Source: Halobellus captivus (GTDB taxonomy: Archaea > Halobacteriota > Halobacteria > Halobacteriales > Haloferacaceae). Taken from it: DNA of 64,000 nt. A program made the translations under genes and the position numbers. The DNA is taken from NCBI RefSeq assembly GCF_007655485.1, contig NZ_VJXQ01000004.1, positions 226,932 to 290,931 of the forward strand. Direction: 5' to 3'. Below the pieces are notes generated by a model. It was not told the DNA's origin, ran no database searches, and saw only the letters and a list, made by a program, of their open reading frames with translations. This document shows positions 1 through 9,449 of this stretch, in pieces. Each line of letters starts with the position of its first letter. Positions within the stretch are counted from its first letter, which is position 1.

Positions 1-1521
1 AACGGCATTATCGAAAACCACGCAGAGCTCCGTGAACGACTGAGGAGCCAGGGCGTTGAATTCGAAAGCGACACCGACACCGAGGTCATTCCGCATCTCA
101 TCGATCACTACTACGCGACGTGCGACGACCCGAAGGTGGCGTTCACCAGAGCGATCAGCGAGCTCGAGGGAAGCTACGCCGTTGTCGTGATGTTCGAGGA
201 CTACGATGCGGTCTACGGCGCTCGGCAGGGATCTCCCCTCGTTCTCGGCGTCGGTGACGATCAGTACTTCCTCGCGAGCGACGTGCCCGCGTTCCTGGAG
301 TACACCGACCGCGTCGTTTACTTCGAGGACGGCGACGTCGTCGTCGCACGCCCGCACGGGGTCACGGTGACAACGGCCGACGGAGAACCGGTGAATCGCC
401 CGATCGAGTCGGTCGATTGGGACCCCGAGGAGACGGGGAAGGGCGCCTACGACCATTATATGTTGAAAGAGATCGAGTCACAGCCGAGCGCCCTCTCGAA
501 CAGTATCAGGGGACGGATCAACGACTCGAACGACGGTGTCGATGTAGACGTGTTCGATCCGTCGACGCTGGCGGATGTCCGAGAGGTGCAGTTCATCGCC
601 TGCGGGACGTCGTATCACGCGGCGATGTACGCGTCGACGGTGTTGAACCGAACCGGAATTCGCGCACGTGCCTTCCGGGCGAGCGAGTACCAGTTGTCCT
701 CCGATCCGGTGACGACCGACACGCTCGTCGTCGCGGTGACGCAGAGCGGAGAGACGGCTGACACGCTCGGAGCGATGGAGCGTGCGGCCGACGAGGGGGC
801 GAAGTTGCTGACCGTTACGAACGTCGTCGGATCGTCCGCCGCACGCGCCGCGGATGACACGCTGTTCATCCACGCGGGTCCTGAGATCGGTGTTGCGGCC
901 ACCAAGACGTTCTCCTCGCAGGCGGTCACGCTCTCGCTGCTCGCACAGCACCTCGCCGAACACATCGAGGATGGGACACCCGTCCCGAATCTCCCAGCGG
1001 TTTTGGACGCCGTCCAGACACTCCCATCGGACATCGAACAGATCATCAACACCACGCGCGCCGCTGCGCTCGCGAATCACTATCTGAACAGCGAGGCGTA
1101 CTTTTTCATCGGGCGAGAGCTCGGTCACCCGGTAGCACAGGAGGCCGCGTTGAAGTTCAAAGAGATCACCTACGAGCACGCGGAGGGCTTCGCGTCCGGG
1201 GAACTGAAGCACGGTCCGCTCGCGCTCGTGACACCGCGGACGCCGGTGTTCGCCATATTCACCGGCCTTCACGACGAGAAAACGCTCAAGAACGCAAAGG
1301 AGGCACAGACCCGCGGAGCAGATATCGTTGCCGTGGCACCGGCCGGGCACCCCGCGGTCTCAGAAACGGACGCTCATCTCCCGATACCGGACACGCATCC
1401 GATGTGGGCCGGGCTGCTCGCCAACGTTCAACTCCAACTTCTCTCGTATCACGCGGCAGATGCGCTCGGGCGTTCGATCGACAAGCCTCGAAACCTCGCG
1501 AAGAGCGTCACCGTCGAATGA
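1..1521 (+). CDS. glmS: Glutamine-fructose-6-phosphate aminotransferase (5' end outside window)
   Basis: Makes glucosamine-6-phosphate from fructose-6-phosphate and glutamine, the first step to UDP-GlcNAc in the cytoplasm. The frame is open from base 1 (NGIIENHAELR...), so about the first hundred residues, including the catalytic Cys of the glutaminase domain, lie outside the window. What remains is the rest of the glutaminase domain and two SIS sugar-isomerase domains: FIACGTSYHA and TQSGETADT in the first, then the ALKFKEI...ELKHGPLAL block in the second. The C-terminus ends NLAKSVTVE, the family's classic tail. A 28-bp gap separates it from the next gene, and glmU- and glmM-type genes lie nearby on the other strand. 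Confidence 0.96.
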   Translation, partial: NGIIENHAELRERLRSQGVEFESDTDTEVIPHLIDHYYATCDDPKVAFTRAISELEGSYAVVVMFEDYDAVYGARQGSPLVLGVGDDQYFLASDVPAFLEYTDRVVYFEDGDVVVARPHGVTVTTADGEPVNRPIESVDWDPEETGKGAYDHYMLKEIESQPSALSNSIRGRINDSNDGVDVDVFDPSTLADVREVQFIACGTSYHAAMYASTVLNRTGIRARAFRASEYQLSSDPVTTDTLVVAVTQSGETADTLGAMERAADEGAKLLTVTNVVGSSAARAADDTLFIHAGPEIGVAATKTFSSQAVTLSLLAQHLAEHIEDGTPVPNLPAVLDAVQTLPSDIEQIINTTRAAALANHYLNSEAYFFIGRELGHPVAQEAALKFKEITYEHAEGFASGELKHGPLALVTPRTPVFAIFTGLHDEKTLKNAKEAQTRGADIVAVAPAGHPAVSETDAHLPIPDTHPMWAGLLANVQLQLLSYHAADALGRSIDKPRNLAKSVTVE

Positions 1522-1549
1522 TCGGTTGTGTCAGAGCGGGGAGACGAAT

Positions 1550-3229
1550 ATGAAAAAAGAGCTCTTCGGTGTCTTCGGCGACCTCTCGGAGTTCCGGCGC
1601 TACCGGTCGGAGACCGAGTTCGATCGCGTCGTCGAAGGGCAGTCATCGACGGTCGGGATCCGGGACATCGCACTCGGAATTCCCGGTCGATCCACCGTCT
1701 ACGAGGAGGGAGACGATATCTGCGTGCTGTGGGGTGAAGTGTATCCCCCGTACGGGATGTCGACCGGGACGGCCCGGTGGCTCCTCGAACGGTACCGAGA
1801 GAGCGGACTCGACGCTCTCAAGGAGTTGAACGGTTCCTACCTCGCCCTCATCGACGACGGCGACGCGGTCATCGCCACGGACCCGATCCGGTCCTGGGAG
1901 TGCTACTACGCGGATACGAACGGATCGCGCGTCTTCAGCACGGCACCGGATTCGATTTCGAACCACCTCACGGAGCCGGAGCCCTCGACACGGGGACTTC
2001 AGGAGTTCCTTCACTTCGGCGTCGTACTCGGCGACAAGTCGACGGTCAAAGGGCTTCATCGCGTTCCGTTCGACGGGTGTCTGTACCGCGGTTCAACCCG
2101 AGATCTTCGCCGGTTCGTCTACGAACCGACGGAATTCGACTACGTGCAAGAACTGGCCGATCGCCTCGAACGCGCGTTCGCCCGCCGGGCGAAACTCCCC
2201 GGCAAAAAGGGGTTACTCCTGAGCGGCGGGTACGACTCGCGGACGCTTCTGGCCGGACCGCTCGACGTCGATCAGTGTTATACAGTCGGCGATCCCACGA
2301 GCGCCGAGGTGAACGTCGCGGCCCAGGTTTCCGACCAGTACGACGTTCCGCACCGCGTTCTGAGCATCGATGAGCGATACCTTCGGCGCGATGACGACGT
2401 CATCAAGTACGGACACGGAATCAAGGAGTCGCTCCACATCCACCACGCCGCGTACGACCACGAGATCGACGTCGATACGATGTATCACGGACTGCTGTGG
2501 GACACGTTCTTCCGAGGGCACTTCCTGCCGAGGGATCGCTTCGACGTGTTCGGGTATAAGATACCGAGAAATCGACTCGAACCCGATCCGGGCCTCGCCG
2601 AGACGCTCGTCGATCGGAAGTTCGGGTTCATCCCCACGGAGAAGGATCTCGTCGCTGACGCCGACGTGAGAGGCGATGGGCGCGCAATGGCATACGACGC
2701 CATCGTCTCCCAGCTCGATGGCCAGACGGACCGGTACGATTCGATTTATAACGCGATCGATCTGGTGGGCATCCAGAACCAGCCGACGCTGCCGTTCCGT
2801 AACCACCTCGCGGACCAGTACATTGAGTCCTTCATCGTCGCGGACCGCGAGCTTATCGATTGGCACCTTCGAACGCCGCCGGAGCATCGAAACTCGAAAA
2901 CGCTTCTCCAGGCGATCCAGCTCATCGACTCGGACATCTTGCGGCATCGACCGCCAGGACGGCCCTTCGAATCGGTGTCTCTCAACACCGCACAGAACTT
3001 CTTCCGGAAGCAGTGTCCGTTCCTGTCCGGGTTCAACGGTTCGTGGCCGGACCGAACCCGGCACTACGATCAGAACCACTTCGACGAGAAGCTCTTCCCG
3101 CACTGCCGGGAGATACACAACCTTCCGCCCCGATTGAAACTCCGTATCAGCGACATCAGTGTCTGGCTGGACGACGCCGCTGACGATTTGAGCGGCATCC
3201 CATCCGAGACGCTCTGCTCACCGGTCTGA
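1550..3229 (+). CDS. Asparagine-synthase-like protein in glycan cluster
   Basis: About 559 residues. The C-terminal half carries the ATP pyrophosphatase PP-loop LLSGGYDSRTL near residue 222, typical of asparagine synthase B-type amidotransferases. The N-terminal region resembles a class II glutaminase fold by position, but the protein begins MKKELFGVFGD without Cys at position 2, so glutamine hydrolysis is probably lost. ATG 1550 fits the start of the recognisable protein 28 bp after glmS; the frame extends upstream only as overlap with glmS. Such proteins are common in haloarchaeal surface-polysaccharide clusters, perhaps amidating a sugar acid. Substrate unknown. Confidence 0.8.
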   Translation: MKKELFGVFGDLSEFRRYRSETEFDRVVEGQSSTVGIRDIALGIPGRSTVYEEGDDICVLWGEVYPPYGMSTGTARWLLERYRESGLDALKELNGSYLALIDDGDAVIATDPIRSWECYYADTNGSRVFSTAPDSISNHLTEPEPSTRGLQEFLHFGVVLGDKSTVKGLHRVPFDGCLYRGSTRDLRRFVYEPTEFDYVQELADRLERAFARRAKLPGKKGLLLSGGYDSRTLLAGPLDVDQCYTVGDPTSAEVNVAAQVSDQYDVPHRVLSIDERYLRRDDDVIKYGHGIKESLHIHHAAYDHEIDVDTMYHGLLWDTFFRGHFLPRDRFDVFGYKIPRNRLEPDPGLAETLVDRKFGFIPTEKDLVADADVRGDGRAMAYDAIVSQLDGQTDRYDSIYNAIDLVGIQNQPTLPFRNHLADQYIESFIVADRELIDWHLRTPPEHRNSKTLLQAIQLIDSDILRHRPPGRPFESVSLNTAQNFFRKQCPFLSGFNGSWPDRTRHYDQNHFDEKLFPHCREIHNLPPRLKLRISDISVWLDDAADDLSGIPSETLCSPV

Positions 3230-3282
3230 ATTCCGCGAGTTTCTCATCGGCCCCCACCACACACTCTTCTGTAGACGACGAC

Positions 3283-5610
3283 TCACCGAGTGACGACAAC
3301 GCTGCTGAGGTGATCGCCGGGGTATCCGCCGAACAGGGTGAGGAGTTTATCGAAGGTCGATAACAACGACGTATTCGACGACGTGGTCGACGTCTCTGTA
3401 GTGCTGGCCGATGTCTCCGTGGCCGTCGTCGTTTCGGTTGTCGTTGCGGTGGTCGCTGTCGTCTCCGTCGGCGTGGCTGTCACGGTCTGAGTTGACGTGG
3501 CAGTCACGATCTGAGTCGACGTTGTCGTTTCCGTCGGAGTCGGCGTCCTCGTCTCCGTGGATGTCGAGGTCTCTGTGGGTGTGGATGTTTCCGTCACCGT
3601 CTCCGTTGGTGTGAATGTCGACGTCGCCGTCGATGTTTCCGTCGGAGTCGGCGTGGACGTCGACGTCTCCGTAGACGTGGATGGCGACGTCGCCGTTGAT
3701 GTCTCCGTCGGAGTAGGCGTCTCGGTGGACGTAGACGGCTCCGTGGGAGTCGACTCCGAGACTGTCGTTGTGGTCTGCGTCGCCGTGGGGGTCGTTGCGT
3801 CAGTTGGAGCCGACGTGGGGGCAGTGGTTTCTGTGGAAGGCGATGGCGGCGGACGCGTCTCCGCCTCAGTCGGTGCGTCCGTGGCAGTTGAATCGGGAGT
3901 CTCCGTTTCCGTCGGGGTCGACTGCGGTCCGGTGGGCGTGGGAGTCATCGTGGGCTCCTCATCACCCGGAACCGGGATGTCCATTCCGCCGACGCTCGGT
4001 CCGGCCACGGCGACGACCAGTCCGGTCACAAAGAGCAGGACACCGACGATCAAGAGCAGACCTTGGACGGTGTCAACCATATCCGCCCTCACATGGAAAT
4101 CGACAGTGGTCGCTTGGGTCCGTGACGCCCATCGACCGAGTGGGTCGGGGAACGACTCGAGGACCGAGAGGAGTTCAGTACCGCCGAGGGCACCGGTCAA
4201 CAGCGCGAACGACACGTAGATGAAGAGCCCAACGGGCGGGACAATCGCGAGGGCGAGAACGTCGCTTTCGATGACCCGCGCGAGGTAAAAGATGGGGACG
4301 ATAGAAAGCAGGATCGTGAGCAGCGTCCGGATCGGTCGAGCGTCCGAAAGCGGGTCGAACCCGATCCGACGCGCGCTCCACACGTGGAAAACGAACATCG
4401 ACCCGTAACTGATGCTGGTCGCGACGGCCGCACCGTTCATCCCGTACCGGTTGATGAGAATCCAGTTGAGAACGAGATTGAGTCCGGCCGCAGCGCCGGT
4501 CGCCACGATCAGTGCCTTCAGGTCACCCTTCCCCTGTCCGATAGCGAGAAGCGGTCTCGCCACGGCGAACCCGAGTGCCCCCGGAAGCAGTAATAGGAGC
4601 GGGATCCGGCTGGCGATGTAGTGGTCCGGATAGATGAGTGGTATCGCCTGTGTTGCGAGCGCCGCGAGACCGATCGCCATCAGGGCAGTGAGAAGGAGAG
4701 TGTAGCGGGTGACCCGAGCCGCGATAGAACTGATCCGCGCTTCGTTCTCGTTCGCCCAGAGGTTCGAGGTCGATTGTAACAGCACCATTTGCAACGAAAT
4801 GGGGACAAACCAGAGAAACTCCGCGAGTGTGAGTGCGATCTTGTAATACTGGGTTTGATCGCGGCCAGCGAGTGGACGAAGCATCAGGATGTCAATGTGA
4901 AATAGCGACGTGAGCAACAGGACCAACAAGATACTGAATCCGTTGAACGCGAGCATCTCTCGCCGGGGGAACTCAAGGGAGGGCACTGACAGGACGGAGA
5001 GCAGCGATACCCTCCGATGAATGAGCCAGAAGCCGATGAGCGCGACGGTGGTGCTCGCAAGGATATGACCGATGAGAACGCCGACGACACCGTATCCGAG
5101 GTACGCAAGCGAGAGACCGCTCGTCAGGAAGATCGCCTTTCCAAGCACTCTCAGCGGTTCGGATCGGGATTCCAGTCCGAATCCCATAAGCGTACGTCGG
5201 GTGTATTCTCGAAATTGAGCGGCGACGACGAGGACAGCCAATACGTAAAAGTACGTCTCGAATCGCGCACCTGCTACGATAGGTTCAATAAACCCCAATC
5301 TCGATGCACCGGCGAGGAACGCGGCACCGAGTGCAGCCAACACGACCGCGAGCCGAAAATAAAATCCCACAACGTTCTCTGCCCACTGCGGATCGTCGCG
5401 CTGTTCGGCGAGGAATTTCCTGACGCCGTCGGTTACGCCCGAACTGACGAAGATCATAAAGATAGCAAAGACGGACATCAGGAACGCGTAATCGCCGTAC
5501 TCGTTGTCGAGGAGGCGTGTCAGAAGCGGAGAAGACGCGATCCCGAGGAGGAGCAAGAGCACCTTCGTACCCACCAACGAGAGAAACCCGCTGGTAATAC
5601 TCCGGTCCAT
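3283..5610 (-). CDS. Polysaccharide/lipid-linked oligosaccharide flippase with Thr-rich C-terminal tail
   Basis: Integral membrane protein of 775 residues. Residues 1-490 look like a Wzx/MATE-type flippase with about a dozen hydrophobic helices and the usual N-terminal GT.VLLLLLGIASSPLLTRLL segment; such proteins move lipid-linked glycans across the membrane. A further helix at about 514-538 follows, then about 195 residues of low-complexity Thr/Ser/Pro/Glu repeats (TPTETST-like) at 551-745, and a short end STFDKLLTLFGGYPGDH. The tail is much longer than the family norm and would probably be extracellular and heavily O-glycosylated. Last gene of a minus-strand set glmM, glmU, flippase; it converges with the asparagine-synthase-like gene. 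Confidence 0.85.
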   Translation of the reverse strand: MDRSITSGFLSLVGTKVLLLLLGIASSPLLTRLLDNEYGDYAFLMSVFAIFMIFVSSGVTDGVRKFLAEQRDDPQWAENVVGFYFRLAVVLAALGAAFLAGASRLGFIEPIVAGARFETYFYVLAVLVVAAQFREYTRRTLMGFGLESRSEPLRVLGKAIFLTSGLSLAYLGYGVVGVLIGHILASTTVALIGFWLIHRRVSLLSVLSVPSLEFPRREMLAFNGFSILLVLLLTSLFHIDILMLRPLAGRDQTQYYKIALTLAEFLWFVPISLQMVLLQSTSNLWANENEARISSIAARVTRYTLLLTALMAIGLAALATQAIPLIYPDHYIASRIPLLLLLPGALGFAVARPLLAIGQGKGDLKALIVATGAAAGLNLVLNWILINRYGMNGAAVATSISYGSMFVFHVWSARRIGFDPLSDARPIRTLLTILLSIVPIFYLARVIESDVLALAIVPPVGLFIYVSFALLTGALGGTELLSVLESFPDPLGRWASRTQATTVDFHVRADMVDTVQGLLLIVGVLLFVTGLVVAVAGPSVGGMDIPVPGDEEPTMTPTPTGPQSTPTETETPDSTATDAPTEAETRPPPSPSTETTAPTSAPTDATTPTATQTTTTVSESTPTEPSTSTETPTPTETSTATSPSTSTETSTSTPTPTETSTATSTFTPTETVTETSTPTETSTSTETRTPTPTETTTSTQIVTATSTQTVTATPTETTATTATTTETTTATETSASTTETSTTSSNTSLLSTFDKLLTLFGGYPGDHLSSVVVTR
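3370..3955 (-). repeat. Thr/Ser/Pro-coding microsatellite-like tract
   Basis: The 3' part of the flippase gene is made of degenerate short repeats rich in ACG, TCG, CCG, GAG and ACC codons, reading TETSTST and TPTPTE over about 195 residues. The units are imperfect, and length changes in multiples of three would be tolerated. Confidence 0.8.
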
Positions 5611-5679
5611 TATGACGCCATCTCCGGTTCGGATTGAGACTGCCCCACGAGTGACGGTGTCCGTGTTGAGGCCGCTTGA

Positions 5680-6861
5680 TTATCTGTCACGGGAAATACG
5701 TTCGCCTGGTTCCGTCGTGGCGGTGGGAGACAGCGTGACCCCCGGTTCGAGACTCGTATTGATAGCCGTCTTTGCACCGGGGCCAGCAACCACGCCGAAC
5801 TTCCGGCGGTTTGTCGAGACGCGTTCTCCCTTGACCGTGAGCTTGACCGGTTCCCCGTCGTGCCGGAGGTTAGCCACGTTCGTTCCGGCACCGAAGTTCA
5901 CGTCAGGGCCGAGGAGGCTATCGCCCACGTACGAGAGATGACTCACGTTGGTATCGGTCATAATAATACTGTTTTTCACTTCGACACCGTGGCCAACGGA
6001 GACGTTGGGTCCGACGAGCGTGGCACCCCGAATGTAGGCGTTGGGACCGATGCGCGCATTCGACCGGACCAGTACCGGCCCCTCAATGATGACGCCGTCT
6101 TCGACGACCGCACCCGGTTCGACAATCACGTTGCCGTCGATTCGCGCCCGTTCGCTGATCTCTCCCTCGATCCGCCGATCGATTTCACCGAGCTTCCATT
6201 CGTTGGCCGAGAGGAGTTCCCACGGGCGGCCCACGTCGAGCCAACGATCCAATTCGACCGCGCTCACGTCGTAATTTTGAATAACGCGCGAGAGGACGTC
6301 CGTAATCTCGCGCTCACTGCGTTCGCTGGGTGGGACGTCCAGCAAGTCCCGCGCTTCAGACGGAAACACGTACGCCCCCGCGTTGATGAGCGTCGATTCG
6401 GGGTTATCCGGTTTTTCCTCGATTTCCATCACACGATCACCCTCGGTCGTCAAGACGCCGTACTGCGACGGGTTATCCCGATGGACGCACGCGACGCTCG
6501 GCCCCGACTCGAACAGTGCGCTCACGTCGGTCGCCTCGTAGAGGTTGTCGCCGTTGAGGACGGCAAAGTCCCCTTCGAGATGCGTCACAGCGGCGTGGAC
6601 CGCATCCGCAGTGCCAGCCTGTTCTTCTTGGATGGCGTACTCGACCGGGGTCCCTCGGAACGACGCTCCGAAATAGTCTCGGACGGCGTCTGCCTCGTAT
6701 CCGACGACGAAGATCAGCTCATCGACACCGGCGTCGACCGCCGCCGAAGCGACGTGGGCAGCGATCGGTCGGCCAGCGACTGGGAGCATCGGTTTCGGAA
6801 GCGAGTCGGACAGCGGCCGAATTCTCGTTCCTTCGCCAGCGGCGAGGATGACTGCTTGCAT
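5680..6861 (-). CDS. glmU: Bifunctional-type sugar-1-phosphate nucleotidyltransferase/acetyltransferase (GlmU-like)
   Basis: 393 residues. The N-terminal nucleotidyltransferase domain opens MQAVILAAGEGTRIRPLS with the downstream KPMLPVAGRP block, the NTP-binding signature of the family. From about residue 225 there is a left-handed beta-helix of hexapeptide repeats (IGPNAYIRG, VGPNVSVGHG) ending in a segment that resembles the archaeal acetyltransferase half. It probably acetylates glucosamine-1-phosphate and transfers UMP to give UDP-GlcNAc; a role with another sugar cannot be excluded. The lane between glmM and the flippase supports the first reading. A TATA-like box sits about 27 nt upstream, so it may have its own promoter. 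Confidence 0.85.
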   Translation of the reverse strand: MQAVILAAGEGTRIRPLSDSLPKPMLPVAGRPIAAHVASAAVDAGVDELIFVVGYEADAVRDYFGASFRGTPVEYAIQEEQAGTADAVHAAVTHLEGDFAVLNGDNLYEATDVSALFESGPSVACVHRDNPSQYGVLTTEGDRVMEIEEKPDNPESTLINAGAYVFPSEARDLLDVPPSERSEREITDVLSRVIQNYDVSAVELDRWLDVGRPWELLSANEWKLGEIDRRIEGEISERARIDGNVIVEPGAVVEDGVIIEGPVLVRSNARIGPNAYIRGATLVGPNVSVGHGVEVKNSIIMTDTNVSHLSYVGDSLLGPDVNFGAGTNVANLRHDGEPVKLTVKGERVSTNRRKFGVVAGPGAKTAINTSLEPGVTLSPTATTEPGERISRDR

Positions 6862-6887
6862 TACCCTCCTCTCCCACCCGAGCGGGT

Positions 6888-6897
6888 ATTATTATAC
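6888..6897 (-). promoter_or_regulatory. TATA box for glmU-type gene
   Basis: On the minus strand this reads as an AT-rich TATAATAAT-type element centred about 27-35 nt before ATG 6861, the spacing expected for leaderless haloarchaeal transcripts. Confidence 0.5.
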
Positions 6898-6990
6898 GGC
6901 TGATAATGCGACCGACACTGCACAGTCCGTCGATGTTCCGCGGTCCCCCGATATACATTCACGGAGCACAGTCACATAACGCACCCCCTC

Positions 6991-8316
6991 TCAGTCAGAT
7001 TGTGATATCGAAGGTGTGATAAGTTCCCTCGCGCGCTCGAGCAGTTCGTCCGCGCGGCCGGGATCATCCGCCTCAGCAGTGAGACGAACGAGGGGCTGCG
7101 TCCCGCTCGCACGTATCAGAAACCAGCCGTCGCCGACGGGCACCCGTATCCCGTCAGTCGCCTCGATCCCATCGTAAGATTTCGATGCCCGTCGGTGGAC
7201 CTCTTCGATCACGGCCGCACTATCGTCGCAGGAGAGGTTCGTACGCCGGGTAACGTACCCGCCGATTCCGTCGAGTTGTCCTGCAAGCGACCCGCGCTCA
7301 TCGACCAGGTTGACGAGTCGGCAGGCGGCTAACGGACCGTCTGGACAGAGGGTCTCCTCGGGCCATATCCACGCGCCGCTCGGTTCGCCACCGAAGACGA
7401 CGTCTCTGTCCGTCGCTCGCTCAGCCACGAATACGTCTCCGACTTTCGTTCGAACGACCGATGCGCCGACCGACGCGAGCGCGTCGTCGACTGCGAGACT
7501 GGTGTTGAGCGGCGCCGCGACGGTATCACCGGCGGTTGCAACCGATCGAGCGAAGAGGGCAAGCAGGTGATCACCCATCACGAAATCTCCGTGTTCGTCG
7601 ACCGCCACTAACCGATCGGCGTCACCGTCGTGGGCGACGCCCAAGTCGGCGTCGCTCGTCGCAACGAACTGACGCAGAGCGCGACAGTTCTGAGCGGTCG
7701 GTTCGCTGGGGCGAGCGGGGAAGCTGCCGTCAGGCACGGCGTTCAGCGTCGATACCGTTGCGCCGAGTTCGCGCAGCGCCGTGGCCGTAACGACCCCCGC
7801 ACCGTTACCGATATCGACAGCGACGTGAACATCATCGACCGCAGAACAGGCGTCTCGAAGCGCCGCAACGTGTCGCTCGTTCCGCTCCTCCCAGTAGCGG
7901 GTTGTCCCGACATCGGCCGCAGACGCGAATGAATACGCCTCGTTCTCGATCGTATCGGCGATTACGGTACGCTGATCGGCGTCGAAGGCCTGTCCCGAGG
8001 GATTCCACAATTTGAGCCCGTTATCTTTCGGGGGATTGTGCGACGCCGTGATCACAACGCCCGCGTCAGCGTCGAGCCAACCGACACTGCGAGCGACCGT
8101 CGGCGTCGCCGCGATCCCAACGTCAACGACATCGGCACCGCATTCACACAGACCCGCCGAAAGCGCGTTAACGAGCATCTCGCCGCTCTCGCGCGTGTCT
8201 CGTCCGACGACGATCCGACGGTAACCGACAGACGCGAGTGCTCGACCCATCGACAGCGCGAGATCAGCAGTAACGTCACTCCCAACTTCGCCTCGAACGC
8301 CGCTCGTTCCGAACAT
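6991..8316 (-). CDS. glmM: Phosphoglucosamine mutase / phosphohexomutase
   Basis: 441 residues, full length for the alpha-D-phosphohexomutase family. It starts MFGTSGVRG, has the catalytic phosphoserine loop ITASHNP near residue 93, the metal-binding loop DGDADR in the middle, the sugar-binding GGEPSGAWIW, and the phosphate-binding RASGTQPLVR near the end. GTSGVRG and the company of glmS and glmU point to conversion of glucosamine-6-P to glucosamine-1-P, but archaeal enzymes of this family can also act on glucose or mannose phosphates. A paralogue lies at 60027-61502 with longer acidic loops. Confidence 0.9.
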   Translation of the reverse strand: MFGTSGVRGEVGSDVTADLALSMGRALASVGYRRIVVGRDTRESGEMLVNALSAGLCECGADVVDVGIAATPTVARSVGWLDADAGVVITASHNPPKDNGLKLWNPSGQAFDADQRTVIADTIENEAYSFASAADVGTTRYWEERNERHVAALRDACSAVDDVHVAVDIGNGAGVVTATALRELGATVSTLNAVPDGSFPARPSEPTAQNCRALRQFVATSDADLGVAHDGDADRLVAVDEHGDFVMGDHLLALFARSVATAGDTVAAPLNTSLAVDDALASVGASVVRTKVGDVFVAERATDRDVVFGGEPSGAWIWPEETLCPDGPLAACRLVNLVDERGSLAGQLDGIGGYVTRRTNLSCDDSAAVIEEVHRRASKSYDGIEATDGIRVPVGDGWFLIRASGTQPLVRLTAEADDPGRADELLERARELITPSISQSD

Positions 8317-8340
8317 AGTCGTACAACCCAGACCGATATC

Positions 8341-8350
8341 CTAACTATAG
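8341..8350 (-). promoter_or_regulatory. TATA box for glmM
   Basis: Minus-strand CTATAGTTAG centred about 28 nt before ATG 8316, matching leaderless haloarchaeal promoter spacing. Confidence 0.45.
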
Positions 8351-8448
8351 GGATGCTAACCCACCTGTCTTGCTGGACGAGACTGCCGTACCGGGCGGTT
8401 TTCCCCGCCAACACTATCGCGGACAGCCCAACCAGTGCTTAAGTACGC

Positions 8449-8458
8449 TATAATAAAT
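8449..8458 (+). promoter_or_regulatory. TATA box for rhodanese lipoprotein
   Basis: TATAATAAAT sits about 27 nt before the GTG/ATG start at 8481/8484, as in leaderless transcripts. Confidence 0.55.
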
Positions 8459-8480
8459 GGGTCGCCGACGCTAGGGGACT

Positions 8481-9449
8481 GTGATGATAGATCGACCGCT
8501 GTCTCGACGGCGAGCCATCAAGAGTATCGGCGCGGCCGCGCTTGTGGGTGTTGCCGGTTGTTCGAGCGATAGCGATCAGACGGACACCGAGTCGTCGACT
8601 AGTACCGAAACGCCGACGGCGACGAGAACAGAGACCGCCACGTCCACACAGAGTGATTCGTTAGGCCTCGACGGGCCGCGACACGGGGACGATCTGCCAG
8701 CAGACCCGGACCCAACCAACGGATACCCGCCGGAGTTCGAGGTGGTTCCCGAGGAACGGTCCATCGATACCGCGGAGTTCGAGACACTGACGCGGGGGGA
8801 CTTCGAGGTAAAACTCGTCCCAACGGACGTCGCGTATTACTGGTACGCTCGGGGAGAGGCCCGGTTCGCCGACACCCGCAGCGAATCCGAATTCGAGGTC
8901 TCGCACATCTTTGGCGCCGTGCTCAGTCCAGCAGGGGATGGTATCGACCTCCCCGACGATCCGGTGCTCGAATGGCCGACAGACGACCGAATCGTGACCT
9001 ACTGCGACTGTCCACACCACCTCTCATCCCTTCGAGCAGCTTCACTAATGAATCGCGGGTACGAACGGGTGTATGCCCTGGATGAGGGGTTCGGTGCGTG
9101 GCGCGAACACAACTTCCCACTCGCGGGGACGGACGCGGGACGCACCCCGCCCACCAGAACGATCACCGGCACGGTTCCGACCCAGTATGAAGGCGAGACG
9201 GCGTGGGCGTTCCACACCGAATCGAACCAACGTGAGGCAACCGAAATCACGTCCGATGGGAGCTATACGCTCGAATTCCGGTTCGTAGATGTCACTGCAG
9301 AATCGACGATACGCGTCGAGACGCCCGCCTATGAGGTGACCGCGCCGCTAGGTGACCTGACGAATGGCACTGTGACGTCGGACGGAACGGTCTCCGCCTC
9401 CGGCGGAACGACAAACACGACCAACACCGCAAACACTAGCACGAGGTAG
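8481..9449 (+). CDS. Lipid-anchored rhodanese-domain protein
   Basis: 322 residues. The N-terminus has a twin-arginine export signal (LSRRRAIKSIG) and a lipobox ending VAGCSS, so it is predicted to be a lipoprotein on the outer face of the membrane. A Thr/Ser linker follows, then a rhodanese-like domain at roughly residues 105-210 with FADTRSESEFEVSHI and a Cys loop YCDCPHHLSS that supplies the persulfide-carrying Cys. A beta-rich C-terminal extension of about 100 residues ends in an Asn/Thr-rich tail. The start may be GTG 8481 or ATG 8484. It stands alone between glmM and a small hypothetical gene; the sulfur acceptor is unknown. Confidence 0.85.
   Translation: MMIDRPLSRRRAIKSIGAAALVGVAGCSSDSDQTDTESSTSTETPTATRTETATSTQSDSLGLDGPRHGDDLPADPDPTNGYPPEFEVVPEERSIDTAEFETLTRGDFEVKLVPTDVAYYWYARGEARFADTRSESEFEVSHIFGAVLSPAGDGIDLPDDPVLEWPTDDRIVTYCDCPHHLSSLRAASLMNRGYERVYALDEGFGAWREHNFPLAGTDAGRTPPTRTITGTVPTQYEGETAWAFHTESNQREATEITSDGSYTLEFRFVDVTAESTIRVETPAYEVTAPLGDLTNGTVTSDGTVSASGGTTNTTNTANTSTR

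Noticed and set aside
3557..4219. Val/Asp-repeat open frame on the plus strand
   Set aside because: It is the complement of the flippase's Thr-rich coding repeats.
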